A DNA stretch of 12,269 nt from positions 1 through 12,269 of the forward strand of contig DCMX01000171.1 of the NCBI GenBank assembly GCA_002321855.1, in the 5' to 3' direction. Below, piece after piece: positions 1 to 8,288 of the stretch. The stretch's first letter is position 1. Each line of letters opens with the position of its first letter. This DNA comes from Fidelibacterota bacterium UBA1611. GTDB lineage: Bacteria > Fidelibacterota > Marinisomatia > Marinisomatales > UBA1611. Made by a program: the position numbers and the translations under genes. The notes under the pieces are model-generated. The model saw only the letters and a list, made by a program, of their open reading frames with translations. It searched no databases and was not told the DNA's origin.

Positions 1-1577
1 AATGTGGGAGATAACTTACCTTGTTTGCGGTGTACATATCCGCGTCGCACAATTGTATCAAGGATCGACGCAAACGTTGAAGGCCTGCCTATACCATTAT
101 TCTCCATTTCTTTAACTAATGAGGCTTCTGTGAACCTTGCTGGTGGTTTTGTGGTATGTGTTTGCGCCTTCAGGGATGTACACGCTAACCGATCATTCTT
201 TTTCAGATCAGGGAGTATCCTTTCCTTATCGGCAAGGTCTGCTTCAGGATTATCGCTACCTTCAACATAGACACGCATGTATCCTGGGAAAATGATGATC
301 TTACCGGTTGCCCGAAATTCAGATTTTTGGTTTTGGATCATTACAGAAGTTTGTTTGATCTTTGCGGGAAGCATTTGACAGGCTATAGTTCGCTTCCATA
401 CTAGGTCATACAATTTTGCAGCATCTTCTCCTAATGTGGATCCGACATCTTCAACAGTACGGAATTGACGGTGTGCTGGACGAATAGCCTCATGGGCCTC
501 CTGGGCATTTTTAACAGTTGTTTCATAATTATTGGCTTTTTCAGGCAAGTAATCATCGCCGAAAAGGTCTACAATTACCTGTCTGGAACCAATTATAGCT
601 TCTTCTGAGAGATGTGTTGAGTCCGTTCTCATATAAGTGATAAATCCGTTCTCGTATAGTTGTTGAGCCAATCGCATGGTGCGTCGGGCGGATAACCTTA
701 ATTTTCGTGCTGCTTCCTGCTGGAGTGTACTCGTGGTAAAGGGGGGTCGCGGCCGTGAGGTCCGCGGTTTTTCTTCAATATTCGAAACGGTCCAGATTCC
801 TGATTCAAGCTCCTCGACCAGTTTTGTAGCCTGCGATTCGTTTAATAACATAGAATCCAACCTCGTTTGCTCGCCAGTTGCCGGGTCAAAATCCTTACCG
901 GTTGCGATTCGGGATTCATTTAGCCGTACCAGCGTAGCTTCGAAAGATAAAGTATCTTTCTCTTTTTGCAATATTGCCTTTAGATCAAAATATGTGGACT
1001 GCTTGAACTGCTGTCTCTTACGGTCTCGATCAATGATTATTTTTACACCGGCTGATTGTACCCGTCCAGCTGAAAGCGCGTTCTCAACGAAACTCATATT
1101 TTTTTGAAGAGTGGCCCAGAGAACAGGCGATACCTTGTAGCCTACTAAGCGATCGATAATGCGACGAGTTTGCTGCGCGTTGACCAGGTTATCATCCAGC
1201 ACGCGGATATTTTTCATGCCATCCTTGATTCCTGCCTTGGTGATCTCTGTAAATTCTACCCGTCCCAACTTATCCTGCGGGATCTCACTGGAAAGATGAG
1301 CCGCGATCGCTTCGCCTTCACGGTCCGGATCTGTGGCGATCAAAACACGAGCCGCATCCTTACTTTTTCTTTTCAGTTCTTGAATGAATTGTTTTCGATC
1401 AGGCAACACTGCAAGGGTCATGTTAAAATCATTTTCAATATCAACGCCTAGTTCGTTGGACGGCAGATCCTTCACATGCCCAACACAGGCAATTACCTCA
1501 TACTCGCCATCTAAATATTGTTCGATAGTTCGTGCTTTAGATGGTGACTCAACCACGAGTAATGATTTTTGATTCAT
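1..1577 (-). CDS. topA: DNA topoisomerase I (type IA), N-terminal 525 residues, 3' end beyond the window
   Basis: Type IA topoisomerase, which relaxes negatively supercoiled DNA by transient single-strand cleavage with a 5'-phosphotyrosine link. The reading frame is open from the ATG at 1577 to the left edge. The Toprim domain fills about residues 5-115, with VVESPSKA (Glu10) and the metal-binding DPDREGE (Asp83, Asp85, Glu87). LSAGRVQS lies at 168-175. The catalytic motif FITYMRTDST places the nucleophile at Tyr315 with Arg317 two residues on, matching Tyr319/Arg321 of E. coli TopA. The visible part ends in the clam-shaped core (EMENNGIGRPST); the family is usually 700-900 residues, so the remaining core and any C-terminal zinc or basic domains lie outside. 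The gene follows hisS by 72 bp on the same strand. The start has no strong Shine-Dalgarno sequence but fits because Toprim strand 1 begins at once (MNQKSLLVVES). Identification is secure; completeness cannot be judged. Confidence 0.96.
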   Translation of the reverse strand, partial: MNQKSLLVVESPSKARTIEQYLDGEYEVIACVGHVKDLPSNELGVDIENDFNMTLAVLPDRKQFIQELKRKSKDAARVLIATDPDREGEAIAAHLSSEIPQDKLGRVEFTEITKAGIKDGMKNIRVLDDNLVNAQQTRRIIDRLVGYKVSPVLWATLQKNMSFVENALSAGRVQSAGVKIIIDRDRKRQQFKQSTYFDLKAILQKEKDTLSFEATLVRLNESRIATGKDFDPATGEQTRLDSMLLNESQATKLVEELESGIWTVSNIEEKPRTSRPRPPFTTSTLQQEAARKLRLSARRTMRLAQQLYENGFITYMRTDSTHLSEEAIIGSRQVIVDLFGDDYLPEKANNYETTVKNAQEAHEAIRPAHRQFRTVEDVGSTLGEDAAKLYDLVWKRTIACQMLPAKIKQTSVMIQNQKSEFRATGKIIIFPGYMRVYVEGSDNPEADLADKERILPDLKKNDRLACTSLKAQTHTTKPPARFTEASLVKEMENNGIGRPSTFASILDTIVRRGYVHRKQGKLSPT

Positions 1578-1628
1578 ACAGAATTCACGTGATTATTTTG
1601 ATTAAAAAGATGCATTTCGCGCCCGCGT

Positions 1629-1661
1629 ATTATAATGTAACTGAAAAAATTATTTTGTCAA
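1629..1661 (-). promoter_or_regulatory. Possible sigma-70-type promoter for topA, overlapping the end of hisS
   Basis: On the minus strand a perfect TTGACA (1661-1656) overlaps the last sense codons of hisS. A perfect TATAAT (1634-1629) follows, but 21 bases away, longer than the usual 16-18. An alternative -10, TACATT (1639-1634), has a 16-base spacer and a poorer match. Either would give topA a transcript independent of the upstream operon, starting about 45-55 bases before the ATG. FCB-group bacteria may use different promoter consensus sequences, so this is a sequence match only. Confidence 0.3.
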
Positions 1662-2915
1662 ATGCTGGAAATGATGAATCAGATCCGATTGAGCTATGGA
1701 TATCTGGTCACCGATCTTAAGGTCTTTTAGCTGAATAGTATTTTGCTCGATCTCAGTGTTCCCGAGGATCAAAGCATATCTTGCATTTAATTTATTTGCT
1801 TCCCGCATCTGGGCTTTCATGCTGCGTCGTAGTGGGTCAGAGATCACGCTATATCCGGCATTACGTAATTCGTTTGATAAAGCAAGAGCAGTAGGAAGCC
1901 CTTCTTCATTTGAACAAACAAAATAGATAAATGTTTTTGATTCAGATGATTTTTGACCTGACTCTTTCATTACCATGATAAACCGTTCCATACCTGCAGC
2001 GAATCCAATACCTGGTGTGTATCTTCCACCCAGAGTTTCTACAAGGTTGTCATATCGACCCCCACCCAAAAGAGCATCCTGAGCCCCCAACACATCAGAA
2101 GTGAATTCAAAAACGGTCCGAGTATAATAATCCAATCCACGAACCAGTCCGGGGTTAAAACTGAACGGAATATTCATGACACTTAAAAAATTCTGGACCG
2201 ATTCAAAATGCCACTTATCTTCATCTGTATAGAATTCAGAAATAGATGGTGCACCTTCAAGTATTTTTTTCTCGTGTGCTGCTTTAGTATCCATAATACG
2301 AAGTGGATTGGTATTAAACCGCTTTCGACTAATCTCAGAAAATTGGTCCAGGTTAGGTCGGATAAATTCTTTCAGTGCCTCGCGATAAGCCATTCTGCAA
2401 TCTTTTGACCCGATACTGTTGAGTTGAAGAGCAGTGCTTTCGTTTAATTTCAGTTCAGATAAAATTTGCCATGCAATAGCAATAATTTCGGCATCCTGTT
2501 CTGGGTTTCCAGATCCAAATGCCTCAAACCCAAACTGGTGAAACTGACGTTGGCGTCCCTTTTGCGGTCGCTCTCGGCGGAATGAAGGTCCAATATAATA
2601 TAGTCTCTGTACCGGAGCTGAGGTTCCTAGGCTGTGTTGAATAAAGGATCGCACAACGGGGGCAGTTAATTCCGGCCTCAAGGTAAGGTCTGTTCCGTCA
2701 CGATCCTTCCAGGAATACATTTCTTTAGAAACAATATCTGTATCTTCACCAACACTTCGGGAGAATAACTTTGTTTCTTCAAATATAGGGGTTCGGATCT
2801 CCTGATATCCAAACATCGAACCAATATCATAAATGATTTTTTCCAGGAATTGCCACCTATCCGTTTCGCCTGGGAGGATATCATGGGTCCCTCTAATAGT
2901 ACGTACCTGACTCAC
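1650..2915 (-). CDS. hisS: Histidine--tRNA ligase (class II)
   Basis: Cytosolic histidyl-tRNA synthetase, which charges tRNA-His with histidine at the expense of ATP. At 421 residues it has normal length. Visible in order: the N-terminal RGTHDILPGE (8-17); the histidine-site segment LRPELTAPVVR (79-89); class II motif 2, FRRERPQKGRQRQFHQFG (112-129); the HisRS-specific signature LVRGLDYYTRTVFEF (257-271); GGGRYDNL (284-291); and motif 3, PGIGFAAGMER (301-311). An anticodon-binding domain follows at about 329-416. The start is GTG at 2915, preceded six bases upstream by AGGTGA, the only strong Shine-Dalgarno sequence in the window. The GTG overlaps the TGA of the upstream zinc-ribbon gene by 4 bp (GTGA), which suggests translational coupling. 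No key motif is missing. Confidence 0.98.
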   Translation of the reverse strand: MSQVRTIRGTHDILPGETDRWQFLEKIIYDIGSMFGYQEIRTPIFEETKLFSRSVGEDTDIVSKEMYSWKDRDGTDLTLRPELTAPVVRSFIQHSLGTSAPVQRLYYIGPSFRRERPQKGRQRQFHQFGFEAFGSGNPEQDAEIIAIAWQILSELKLNESTALQLNSIGSKDCRMAYREALKEFIRPNLDQFSEISRKRFNTNPLRIMDTKAAHEKKILEGAPSISEFYTDEDKWHFESVQNFLSVMNIPFSFNPGLVRGLDYYTRTVFEFTSDVLGAQDALLGGGRYDNLVETLGGRYTPGIGFAAGMERFIMVMKESGQKSSESKTFIYFVCSNEEGLPTALALSNELRNAGYSVISDPLRRSMKAQMREANKLNARYALILGNTEIEQNTIQLKDLKIGDQISIAQSDLIHHFQHLTK

Positions 2916-3250
2916 GTACGGTCACCTATAATATCTTGAACAATATTCTCTGCTTCTTTCTGATGTGTTTCGGGCACAAATATTCGCACCATTTCTCCGG
3001 TAAGATTTGCACCTTCGATACTAAAAGCGGACCTCCTCCAATCCATCTTCAGGTAATAGGGGATCTCATTATTATCAAATATCTCAGCGATCATATCCGC
3101 ATAGATCTTACCTTCAAATGGCGGGAGAGAAGCCCAGGTCATTTCTGGAATGGGAAGGTCCAAGATACAAGCATCAACAAGAGGAATATTACAATCACCA
3201 CATTTTTCAATGTGCTCTAAATATTCAGCGTGGCACTCAGGACAGATCAT
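2912..3250 (-). CDS. Small zinc-ribbon protein with a DUF2007-like domain, function unknown
   Basis: A 112-residue, apparently cytosolic protein. The N-terminus carries two CxxC knuckles (Cys3/Cys6 and Cys17/Cys20) typical of a small zinc ribbon. Residues about 47-108 (GKIYADMIAEIFDNNEIPYY through VRIFVPE and a helical end) resemble the DUF2007 'putative signal transducing protein' fold, in which a helix precedes an IP-Y strand and a V-VP strand before a final helix. DUF2007 proteins have no settled biochemical role; metal binding is inferred from the cysteines alone. The ATG at 3250 has only a weak TGAG six bases upstream. It lies 59 bp after lptD and overlaps hisS by 4 bp, so it is very likely co-expressed with hisS. 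It could equally be a passenger gene with no link to its neighbours. Confidence 0.85.
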   Translation of the reverse strand: MICPECHAEYLEHIEKCGDCNIPLVDACILDLPIPEMTWASLPPFEGKIYADMIAEIFDNNEIPYYLKMDWRRSAFSIEGANLTGEMVRIFVPETHQKEAENIVQDIIGDRT

Positions 3251-3309
3251 GATTACTCAAAAAATGTGCTGAGAATTTCTTATATCCTGTACGCAGAAAA
3301 AACATCTGA

Positions 3310-6300
3310 TTAAAATGGTGAACGGGAATACACCCCGCCTTTTTTCTCGATCTTTAGATCTTGCAAGGTAGGTGATTTTACATTCAGTTTTACATAAACT
3401 CCCTGACCTAATCCACCCGGTGTCCAGTTTAGAGAAAGTTCCCAGCAATGTAGATCGCGGTAAATGGAAAAGGAGTGACTCACAAGATCTTTTTCCATGA
3501 TATCGAACCTTGCACGATAAGATACTCGCCAGTTCTTTGTCATTTGGATCGATGATGTGGTATTGACCCAGAATGTTTCTCTTGGGTGTAATGGATTACT
3601 GGCAGTATAACTGTAACTCAAACTGACATTAGTGTTCCAGAGTTTTCCACCTTTCAGGGAATTTTTCATATTCTTGGTGGGGTTAGTAAGACCTGGCCCG
3701 GATAGGTCATCTTCAACGGCTGTTGTATCATCTTTTGTCTCTTCTGATTCTTCTGTATCTCGCATGCGTGTTCCTGAAAATCGGAAACCAGTGGAAAAGC
3801 GTGCATTAGTAAGCCGCGGACTGATAAATCCATTTTTGTTCTTATTGAAATCCGGGACCCGAGCACCTGTTTCCTGATCGAATCCATAAAAATCATGGGT
3901 CATTGAAAAATCCAAATTCAGATTTCCCACAACTTTCGATCTTAATGAAGAACGTAGGTTTGCCATACGATATTCATCGGCAGCAAAATTGTAGCTACTA
4001 CTCATTCGCCAACTTAATAGATCCACTTTTTTTTCTTCATCGTCCTTTAAAACTTTGGCCTGAAATACATTGTTCAATGAAAAATTCATGGATTTTCTCT
4101 CTGTGCGTGGTGTACTCCCGGCCATGGTTCCTGAGAATCGATCATGAATATACTCATTATTATCAGGGTCTGTAAAAGTTTGGAAATAACCAAGGTCCCG
4201 ACCAAATAGTGGTTTCGAAAAATCAGGTGACCATGATAATCCTATGGATGGTGAAGCCACATGACGAATGACCTTGATCGGTCCCATGGGGATAGGAATG
4301 ATACCATAGATCTGGGTGTTAGCGCTCAAAGAAAAGGACCCGGTCGTTCGGGCGGCAAAGCCTTGGATTTCATTGGAATTGAATGAATATGTTGAGTCAT
4401 CAAATCCCAGCCCTTCAAAGGTCTTATCTACCCAGGCTGATCGCAAACTCAAACTAGGGTTAATTGAAATATATTTAAAGAGCTTTTGGGGAGCATTGAA
4501 GGATGCGGTGTGAACCCAGCCGTTATCTTTATATACCGTGTCAACCGGATCACCATTTTCGTCTCTTTTCCAATCATAGGTATCTGTGGAAGACACCAAC
4601 TGTGATTCATAATACTGACGATCCTTATTGGTATAATTCAATCCGTAGTTCCAGGTGATATTGTGATACCATTTCTTGTCCGTGGCCGTTGTGGGTATCA
4701 GATCGCTTTGACCATGACGAAATGAGAACTTTGGAAGTGTTCTGTTGAAAATGTTCAATTGTGTTCCTGCACTCGTTGGAGAGATAAAATAATTACTGTT
4801 AGGATCTACTTTCTGATCAATAAGGAGGTCTTGGTTTGAATACAGATTCATGCTAACGGAGTTTTTTGATTTTGGCCATCTTTTGGTATATGTCATATTG
4901 GATGTTGCTTTCTGGTCCATACGCTCAGCAGCATCGAGACCATACGTGCGATTATAGTCCCCATTGCTGGAATAGGTCACATTCGCATTTAGGGATTGAT
5001 GATTACGCAGGACCTGTGCATGGGTCCATCTAACCATAAAATCACTTTTTCGGTCTTCCCCCAGGGTAGTTATATCATCACCACCAGTTAGAAATTGCTG
5101 ATTTCGAAGAGAAAAACTTCCGTTGAACTTGTATCTAATTCGGTATTGATTGTTCAGTTTGAACACAATTCCCTGTTGGTCCCCCATGCTCATAGTGAAT
5201 TTCGATCCCCAGAAATCATTGGGAGCCCAGTAGTATCCTAACCCATCAATAAATTGACCTCTTGATCTATTTTCTCCATATGCTGGCATGATCCATCCCG
5301 AATGTCGCCGTCCACCTTTGTGCGGGAAGATTCCCAATGGTATTCCCATAACAGGTATTTGGCCTAAATGCAGGATAATAGGCCTAGCTATGACCATGTC
5401 ATCCTGCACGATCTTCATCTTATCTGATTCAAAATGAAAATGTGGTACATCCAGGTCACAGGTCGTGAAACTGGAATTCCGAATATAGAAGATCTTATTA
5501 CTTTCATTGCGGATCTCTTTTCCGGTGTAGTAACCATCATCAGCCTTAGTGGCTCCTTTTTTGACACGCCCACGTTTTGTATCAAGATTGTAGGTCATAT
5601 CATCACCAACCATAGGTTCACGCCCTTTTTCTGTGATAATTGGTTTCAAAGGTTCTGATAGTGTATCAGTTTCGGCTCTGGATAAAGCGTTCAGCATGCT
5701 ATAACGCCAGTCAACTTTAATGAATCCAGCCTCGAGATCCGTGTTCCCGTGTTTGACCTTTGCGCCACCTATCAGATCTGTTTTTTCCGTTTTTATTCTG
5801 TAATCAATTTGATCTGCAGAATAAATGATCGGATGGTCAGTCTTACTAGATAACGTATCAGGTGAATAAAGGCCTCGAGAACCGCCATCCACGAAAATCC
5901 GGTCCAACTCATTGTTAGCGAATTGCATTATTATCGTATCACCGGATGTTTCATTTTTACCCTGGTACAAAGAATCCTCAAAAATATGGTAGAGAGTGGT
6001 GGCCATTCCTTCAAGCCGCATAGAATCCAGTTTCCCATTAAGAAAGAATCCTTTCAGATTAGAACTGGTCATGATATCATTGAACTGTAATATGGATCGG
6101 TGTTCGGCAGAATCTGTGTCCACATTTGCATATCCCAAAGAGATTGTACTGGCTCGAGCCTGTTTTGGGATTTGGATGTTTTTAAGTTCATTATCCTTGT
6201 AGGCCAACACGATCTTTTCGCCCGAAATGATACGATTCTCATCATGTATTTCTGGCTGGATTTGAAGAATGGTCATTTCTTTGGTATGATTGTATATTGC

Positions 6301-6834
6301 TTTTCCGCAACTCGCAACACGGGTTGAATCCTCTATTCTTACTTGTCCAATAGCGGTGTATGATACCCCATCCTGACCCGGATGCTTTACATATTCTATT
6401 CTTTCAGCAGTGATAGTTTGACTGTTCTGCACCAGTTTTACTTGCCCAATGGCCACACCACTGTCCTGCTCCGTAAAAAAAATAAGTGAATCGGAGTTCA
6501 GATCATAATCCAGGTCCCAGACGTGGGGGCGTCCCGTACTCACCATCCGATCTTCCCGGGAAAAATATTTCAGAGTATCACAGGTAAGAGTTAATTCTTT
6601 TTGTTCTACATTAACACTCTTGAACAGCCGGGCCACACCTGTATTTTCTTTATATCTACCTTCCTGACAGCTCAGCTGAACGTCCCCTTTTTGAAACTCA
6701 ACATCTCCACTGAGAAATTGGATCTTCTCGCCAGATATTGTTTTACTTTCAAGTATATTAGCTTTCTTCAAACGCAGGCGATCATCAGCGAAAGCAAGAC
6801 AAGAAAGAATAATCGTGATCAGGACCTGTTTCAT
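3310..6834 (-). CDS. lptD: LPS-assembly outer membrane protein LptD
   Basis: Outer-membrane beta-barrel that, with LptE, inserts lipopolysaccharide into the outer leaflet. The protein has 1174 residues, against 784 in E. coli. Residues 1-16 form a signal peptide (MKQVLITIILSCLAFA) with likely cleavage before DD. About 25-210 is an OstA/LptA-like beta-jellyroll domain (LSGDVEF, TGVARLF, AIGQVRI), and about 220-440 looks like more OstA-type repeats (LIGGAKV). The barrel begins near 455 with the family's typical segment: ARPIILHLGQIPVMGIPLG (483-501), then RRHSGWIMPAYG (509-520) and GLGYYWAPNDFW (531-542). It ends in Phe1174, as outer-membrane barrels often do. Cysteines after the signal peptide that I noted are 55, 85, 176, 459 and 1130; disulfide pairing is unknown. 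The ATG at 6834 lies 15 bp after the rarA stop with no Shine-Dalgarno sequence, and the signal peptide supports this start. No lptE is visible here. Confidence 0.93.
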   Translation of the reverse strand: MKQVLITIILSCLAFADDRLRLKKANILESKTISGEKIQFLSGDVEFQKGDVQLSCQEGRYKENTGVARLFKSVNVEQKELTLTCDTLKYFSREDRMVSTGRPHVWDLDYDLNSDSLIFFTEQDSGVAIGQVKLVQNSQTITAERIEYVKHPGQDGVSYTAIGQVRIEDSTRVASCGKAIYNHTKEMTILQIQPEIHDENRIISGEKIVLAYKDNELKNIQIPKQARASTISLGYANVDTDSAEHRSILQFNDIMTSSNLKGFFLNGKLDSMRLEGMATTLYHIFEDSLYQGKNETSGDTIIMQFANNELDRIFVDGGSRGLYSPDTLSSKTDHPIIYSADQIDYRIKTEKTDLIGGAKVKHGNTDLEAGFIKVDWRYSMLNALSRAETDTLSEPLKPIITEKGREPMVGDDMTYNLDTKRGRVKKGATKADDGYYTGKEIRNESNKIFYIRNSSFTTCDLDVPHFHFESDKMKIVQDDMVIARPIILHLGQIPVMGIPLGIFPHKGGRRHSGWIMPAYGENRSRGQFIDGLGYYWAPNDFWGSKFTMSMGDQQGIVFKLNNQYRIRYKFNGSFSLRNQQFLTGGDDITTLGEDRKSDFMVRWTHAQVLRNHQSLNANVTYSSNGDYNRTYGLDAAERMDQKATSNMTYTKRWPKSKNSVSMNLYSNQDLLIDQKVDPNSNYFISPTSAGTQLNIFNRTLPKFSFRHGQSDLIPTTATDKKWYHNITWNYGLNYTNKDRQYYESQLVSSTDTYDWKRDENGDPVDTVYKDNGWVHTASFNAPQKLFKYISINPSLSLRSAWVDKTFEGLGFDDSTYSFNSNEIQGFAARTTGSFSLSANTQIYGIIPIPMGPIKVIRHVASPSIGLSWSPDFSKPLFGRDLGYFQTFTDPDNNEYIHDRFSGTMAGSTPRTERKSMNFSLNNVFQAKVLKDDEEKKVDLLSWRMSSSYNFAADEYRMANLRSSLRSKVVGNLNLDFSMTHDFYGFDQETGARVPDFNKNKNGFISPRLTNARFSTGFRFSGTRMRDTEESEETKDDTTAVEDDLSGPGLTNPTKNMKNSLKGGKLWNTNVSLSYSYTASNPLHPRETFWVNTTSSIQMTKNWRVSYRARFDIMEKDLVSHSFSIYRDLHCWELSLNWTPGGLGQGVYVKLNVKSPTLQDLKIEKKGGVYSRSPF

Positions 6835-6849
6835 GATCGGATATAAAGG

Positions 6850-8154
6850 TTAACTATCGCTGTACCTATTGTTCCACAATGATTTGAGACGTTTTTTTAT
6901 CCATTCCTCATGACCCGATCCAGTGGGGTGATAGAATGTTTCTCTCAGGCCATCAGGGAAATAGTTCTCATCTATAAAATGTTCTGAGTAGTTATGAGGG
7001 TATTTGTAATCCTTGCCCCGATCAAGTGATCGCATGAGATCTGTCGGTGCATTCCGTAAATGAAGTGGTACGGGAAAGGTTCCCGATTCCCTCACTTTTT
7101 TTGATGCTTCTTTTACAGCTTTATAACTTGAATTGGATTTTGGGGCACTTGCCAGGTACGTGGTCACTTGAGAAAGGATGATCGCAGCTTCCGGCATACC
7201 GATCATATGGATAGCTTGGAAACCGGAGGTAGCTAATATCAAGCCCTGAGGATCAGCATTTCCAATATCTTCAGCGGCTAATATCACTAATCTCCGAGCA
7301 ATGAATTCAGGTTTTTCACCGCCTTCCAACATTACCGCCAGCCAATATACTGCTGCATCTGGATCAGAGCCACGAACCGATTTAATTAATGCACTTATAG
7401 TATCATAATGGTAGTCACCTGTCTTATCATAGATCATTGTTTTGGATTGTAGTGCTTCGTTTAGAATATCTGGAGTGATTGTTCCCCGGCTGTTCAGCAT
7501 TTTAACAGCTATCTCCAATGTATTCAGCATTTTGCGGGCATCGCCTGCAGATGATTTAATAAGTTCATATCTATCACTATCATCAATAGAAATTTGTCCC
7601 TTGGATAGGATTACATCCTTTTCAAATGCCTGGTCCAATATTTTTTGCAAATGTTCCTGGTTCAATGATTCAAGTGTTAGCACTCTGCAACGGGATAATA
7701 AAGGAGAGATCACTTCAAATGAAGGGTTCTCGGTCGTTGCACCGATTAAAATGATCGTACCGCTCTCGACAGCATGGAGTAAAGCATCTTGTTGACCTTT
7801 ACTGAATCGATGGATCTCATCAATGAATAGAATAGTTGTAAATCCCTGTTCAAGGTTGTTTTTACCTGAAGAAATTATATTACGAAGATCTTTTACACCG
7901 CTGGATACAGCGGATAGTTCCCTGAAATCAGCCTTAACTAAACCAGCAACTAATCGGGCTAACGTCGTTTTTCCGGTTCCTGGTGGTCCCCACAGGATCA
8001 TAGAGAATAGTGTCTTGTGAACGGAAATTTTGTGCAGGATCTTACCTTCAGCTGTCAAGTGTGATTGTCCACAGAATTCCATCATGGTTTTCGGTCGAAC
8101 TCTTTCTGCAAGTGGCGGAAGATTATTACCGAATAAAGTTTTTGCTGAATTCAT
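6850..8154 (-). CDS. rarA: Replication-associated recombination protein A (AAA+ ATPase RarA/MgsA)
   Basis: Cytosolic AAA+ ATPase of the RarA/MgsA/WRNIP1 family, related to clamp-loader subunits, which acts at stalled replication forks. At 434 residues it has family length. N-terminal LAERVRPKTMMEFCGQ (16-30) is the expected box before the ATPase. Walker A is GPPGTGKT (56-63), Walker B is LFIDEIH (109-115, Asp112 and Glu113), sensor 1 is GATTENP (138-144), the arginine finger is in SRCR (Arg155) and sensor 2 is in GDARKML (Arg207). The C-terminal oligomerisation domain includes RGSDPDAAVYWLA (261-273), RRLVILAAEDIG (287-298) and YKYPHNY (383-389), all characteristic of MgsA. It is the first gene of the minus-strand block, with lptD 15 bp downstream. 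GGGTGG lies about 15 bases before the ATG, too far for a good ribosome site. Confidence 0.96.
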   Translation of the reverse strand: MNSAKTLFGNNLPPLAERVRPKTMMEFCGQSHLTAEGKILHKISVHKTLFSMILWGPPGTGKTTLARLVAGLVKADFRELSAVSSGVKDLRNIISSGKNNLEQGFTTILFIDEIHRFSKGQQDALLHAVESGTIILIGATTENPSFEVISPLLSRCRVLTLESLNQEHLQKILDQAFEKDVILSKGQISIDDSDRYELIKSSAGDARKMLNTLEIAVKMLNSRGTITPDILNEALQSKTMIYDKTGDYHYDTISALIKSVRGSDPDAAVYWLAVMLEGGEKPEFIARRLVILAAEDIGNADPQGLILATSGFQAIHMIGMPEAAIILSQVTTYLASAPKSNSSYKAVKEASKKVRESGTFPVPLHLRNAPTDLMRSLDRGKDYKYPHNYSEHFIDENYFPDGLRETFYHPTGSGHEEWIKKRLKSLWNNRYSDS

Positions 8155-8288
8155 GATCCAGTAAATTTACCACCCTTTTTAATCCTATGAACAAACGGTC
8201 CTTCTCCTCATTTTACATCATATTTGACCCCACATCTTTTTATGATTAACGATTAAAGCCAAATCTTCCACACACAATAATTGTATCT
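8155..8288. promoter_or_regulatory. Divergent intergenic region between rarA and the methyltransferase gene
   Basis: These 134 bp must hold the start signals for both the minus-strand rarA operon and the plus-strand methyltransferase. On the plus strand TTGACC (8224-8229) is a candidate -35, but no -10 at 16-18 bases is convincing; TATGAT (8241-8246) is only 11 bases on. A direct repeat GATTAA-c-GATTAA (8244-8256) and a short palindrome ACAAT-a-ATTGT (8274-8284), five bases before the methyltransferase ATG, are the only structures seen. No promoter can be assigned firmly. Confidence 0.45.

Noticed and set aside
676..1107. A 143-codon open frame on the plus strand, and others between 4 and 1572
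   Set aside because: They lie antisense to topA, whose frame shows continuous catalytic motifs. Their translations are Ser/Phe-rich with no recognisable domain, as expected of shadow frames.
3632..6846. Several plus-strand open frames of 65-90 codons inside lptD
   Set aside because: They are antisense to a continuous, recognisable LptD frame, and none has a domain, a plausible start or a partner.
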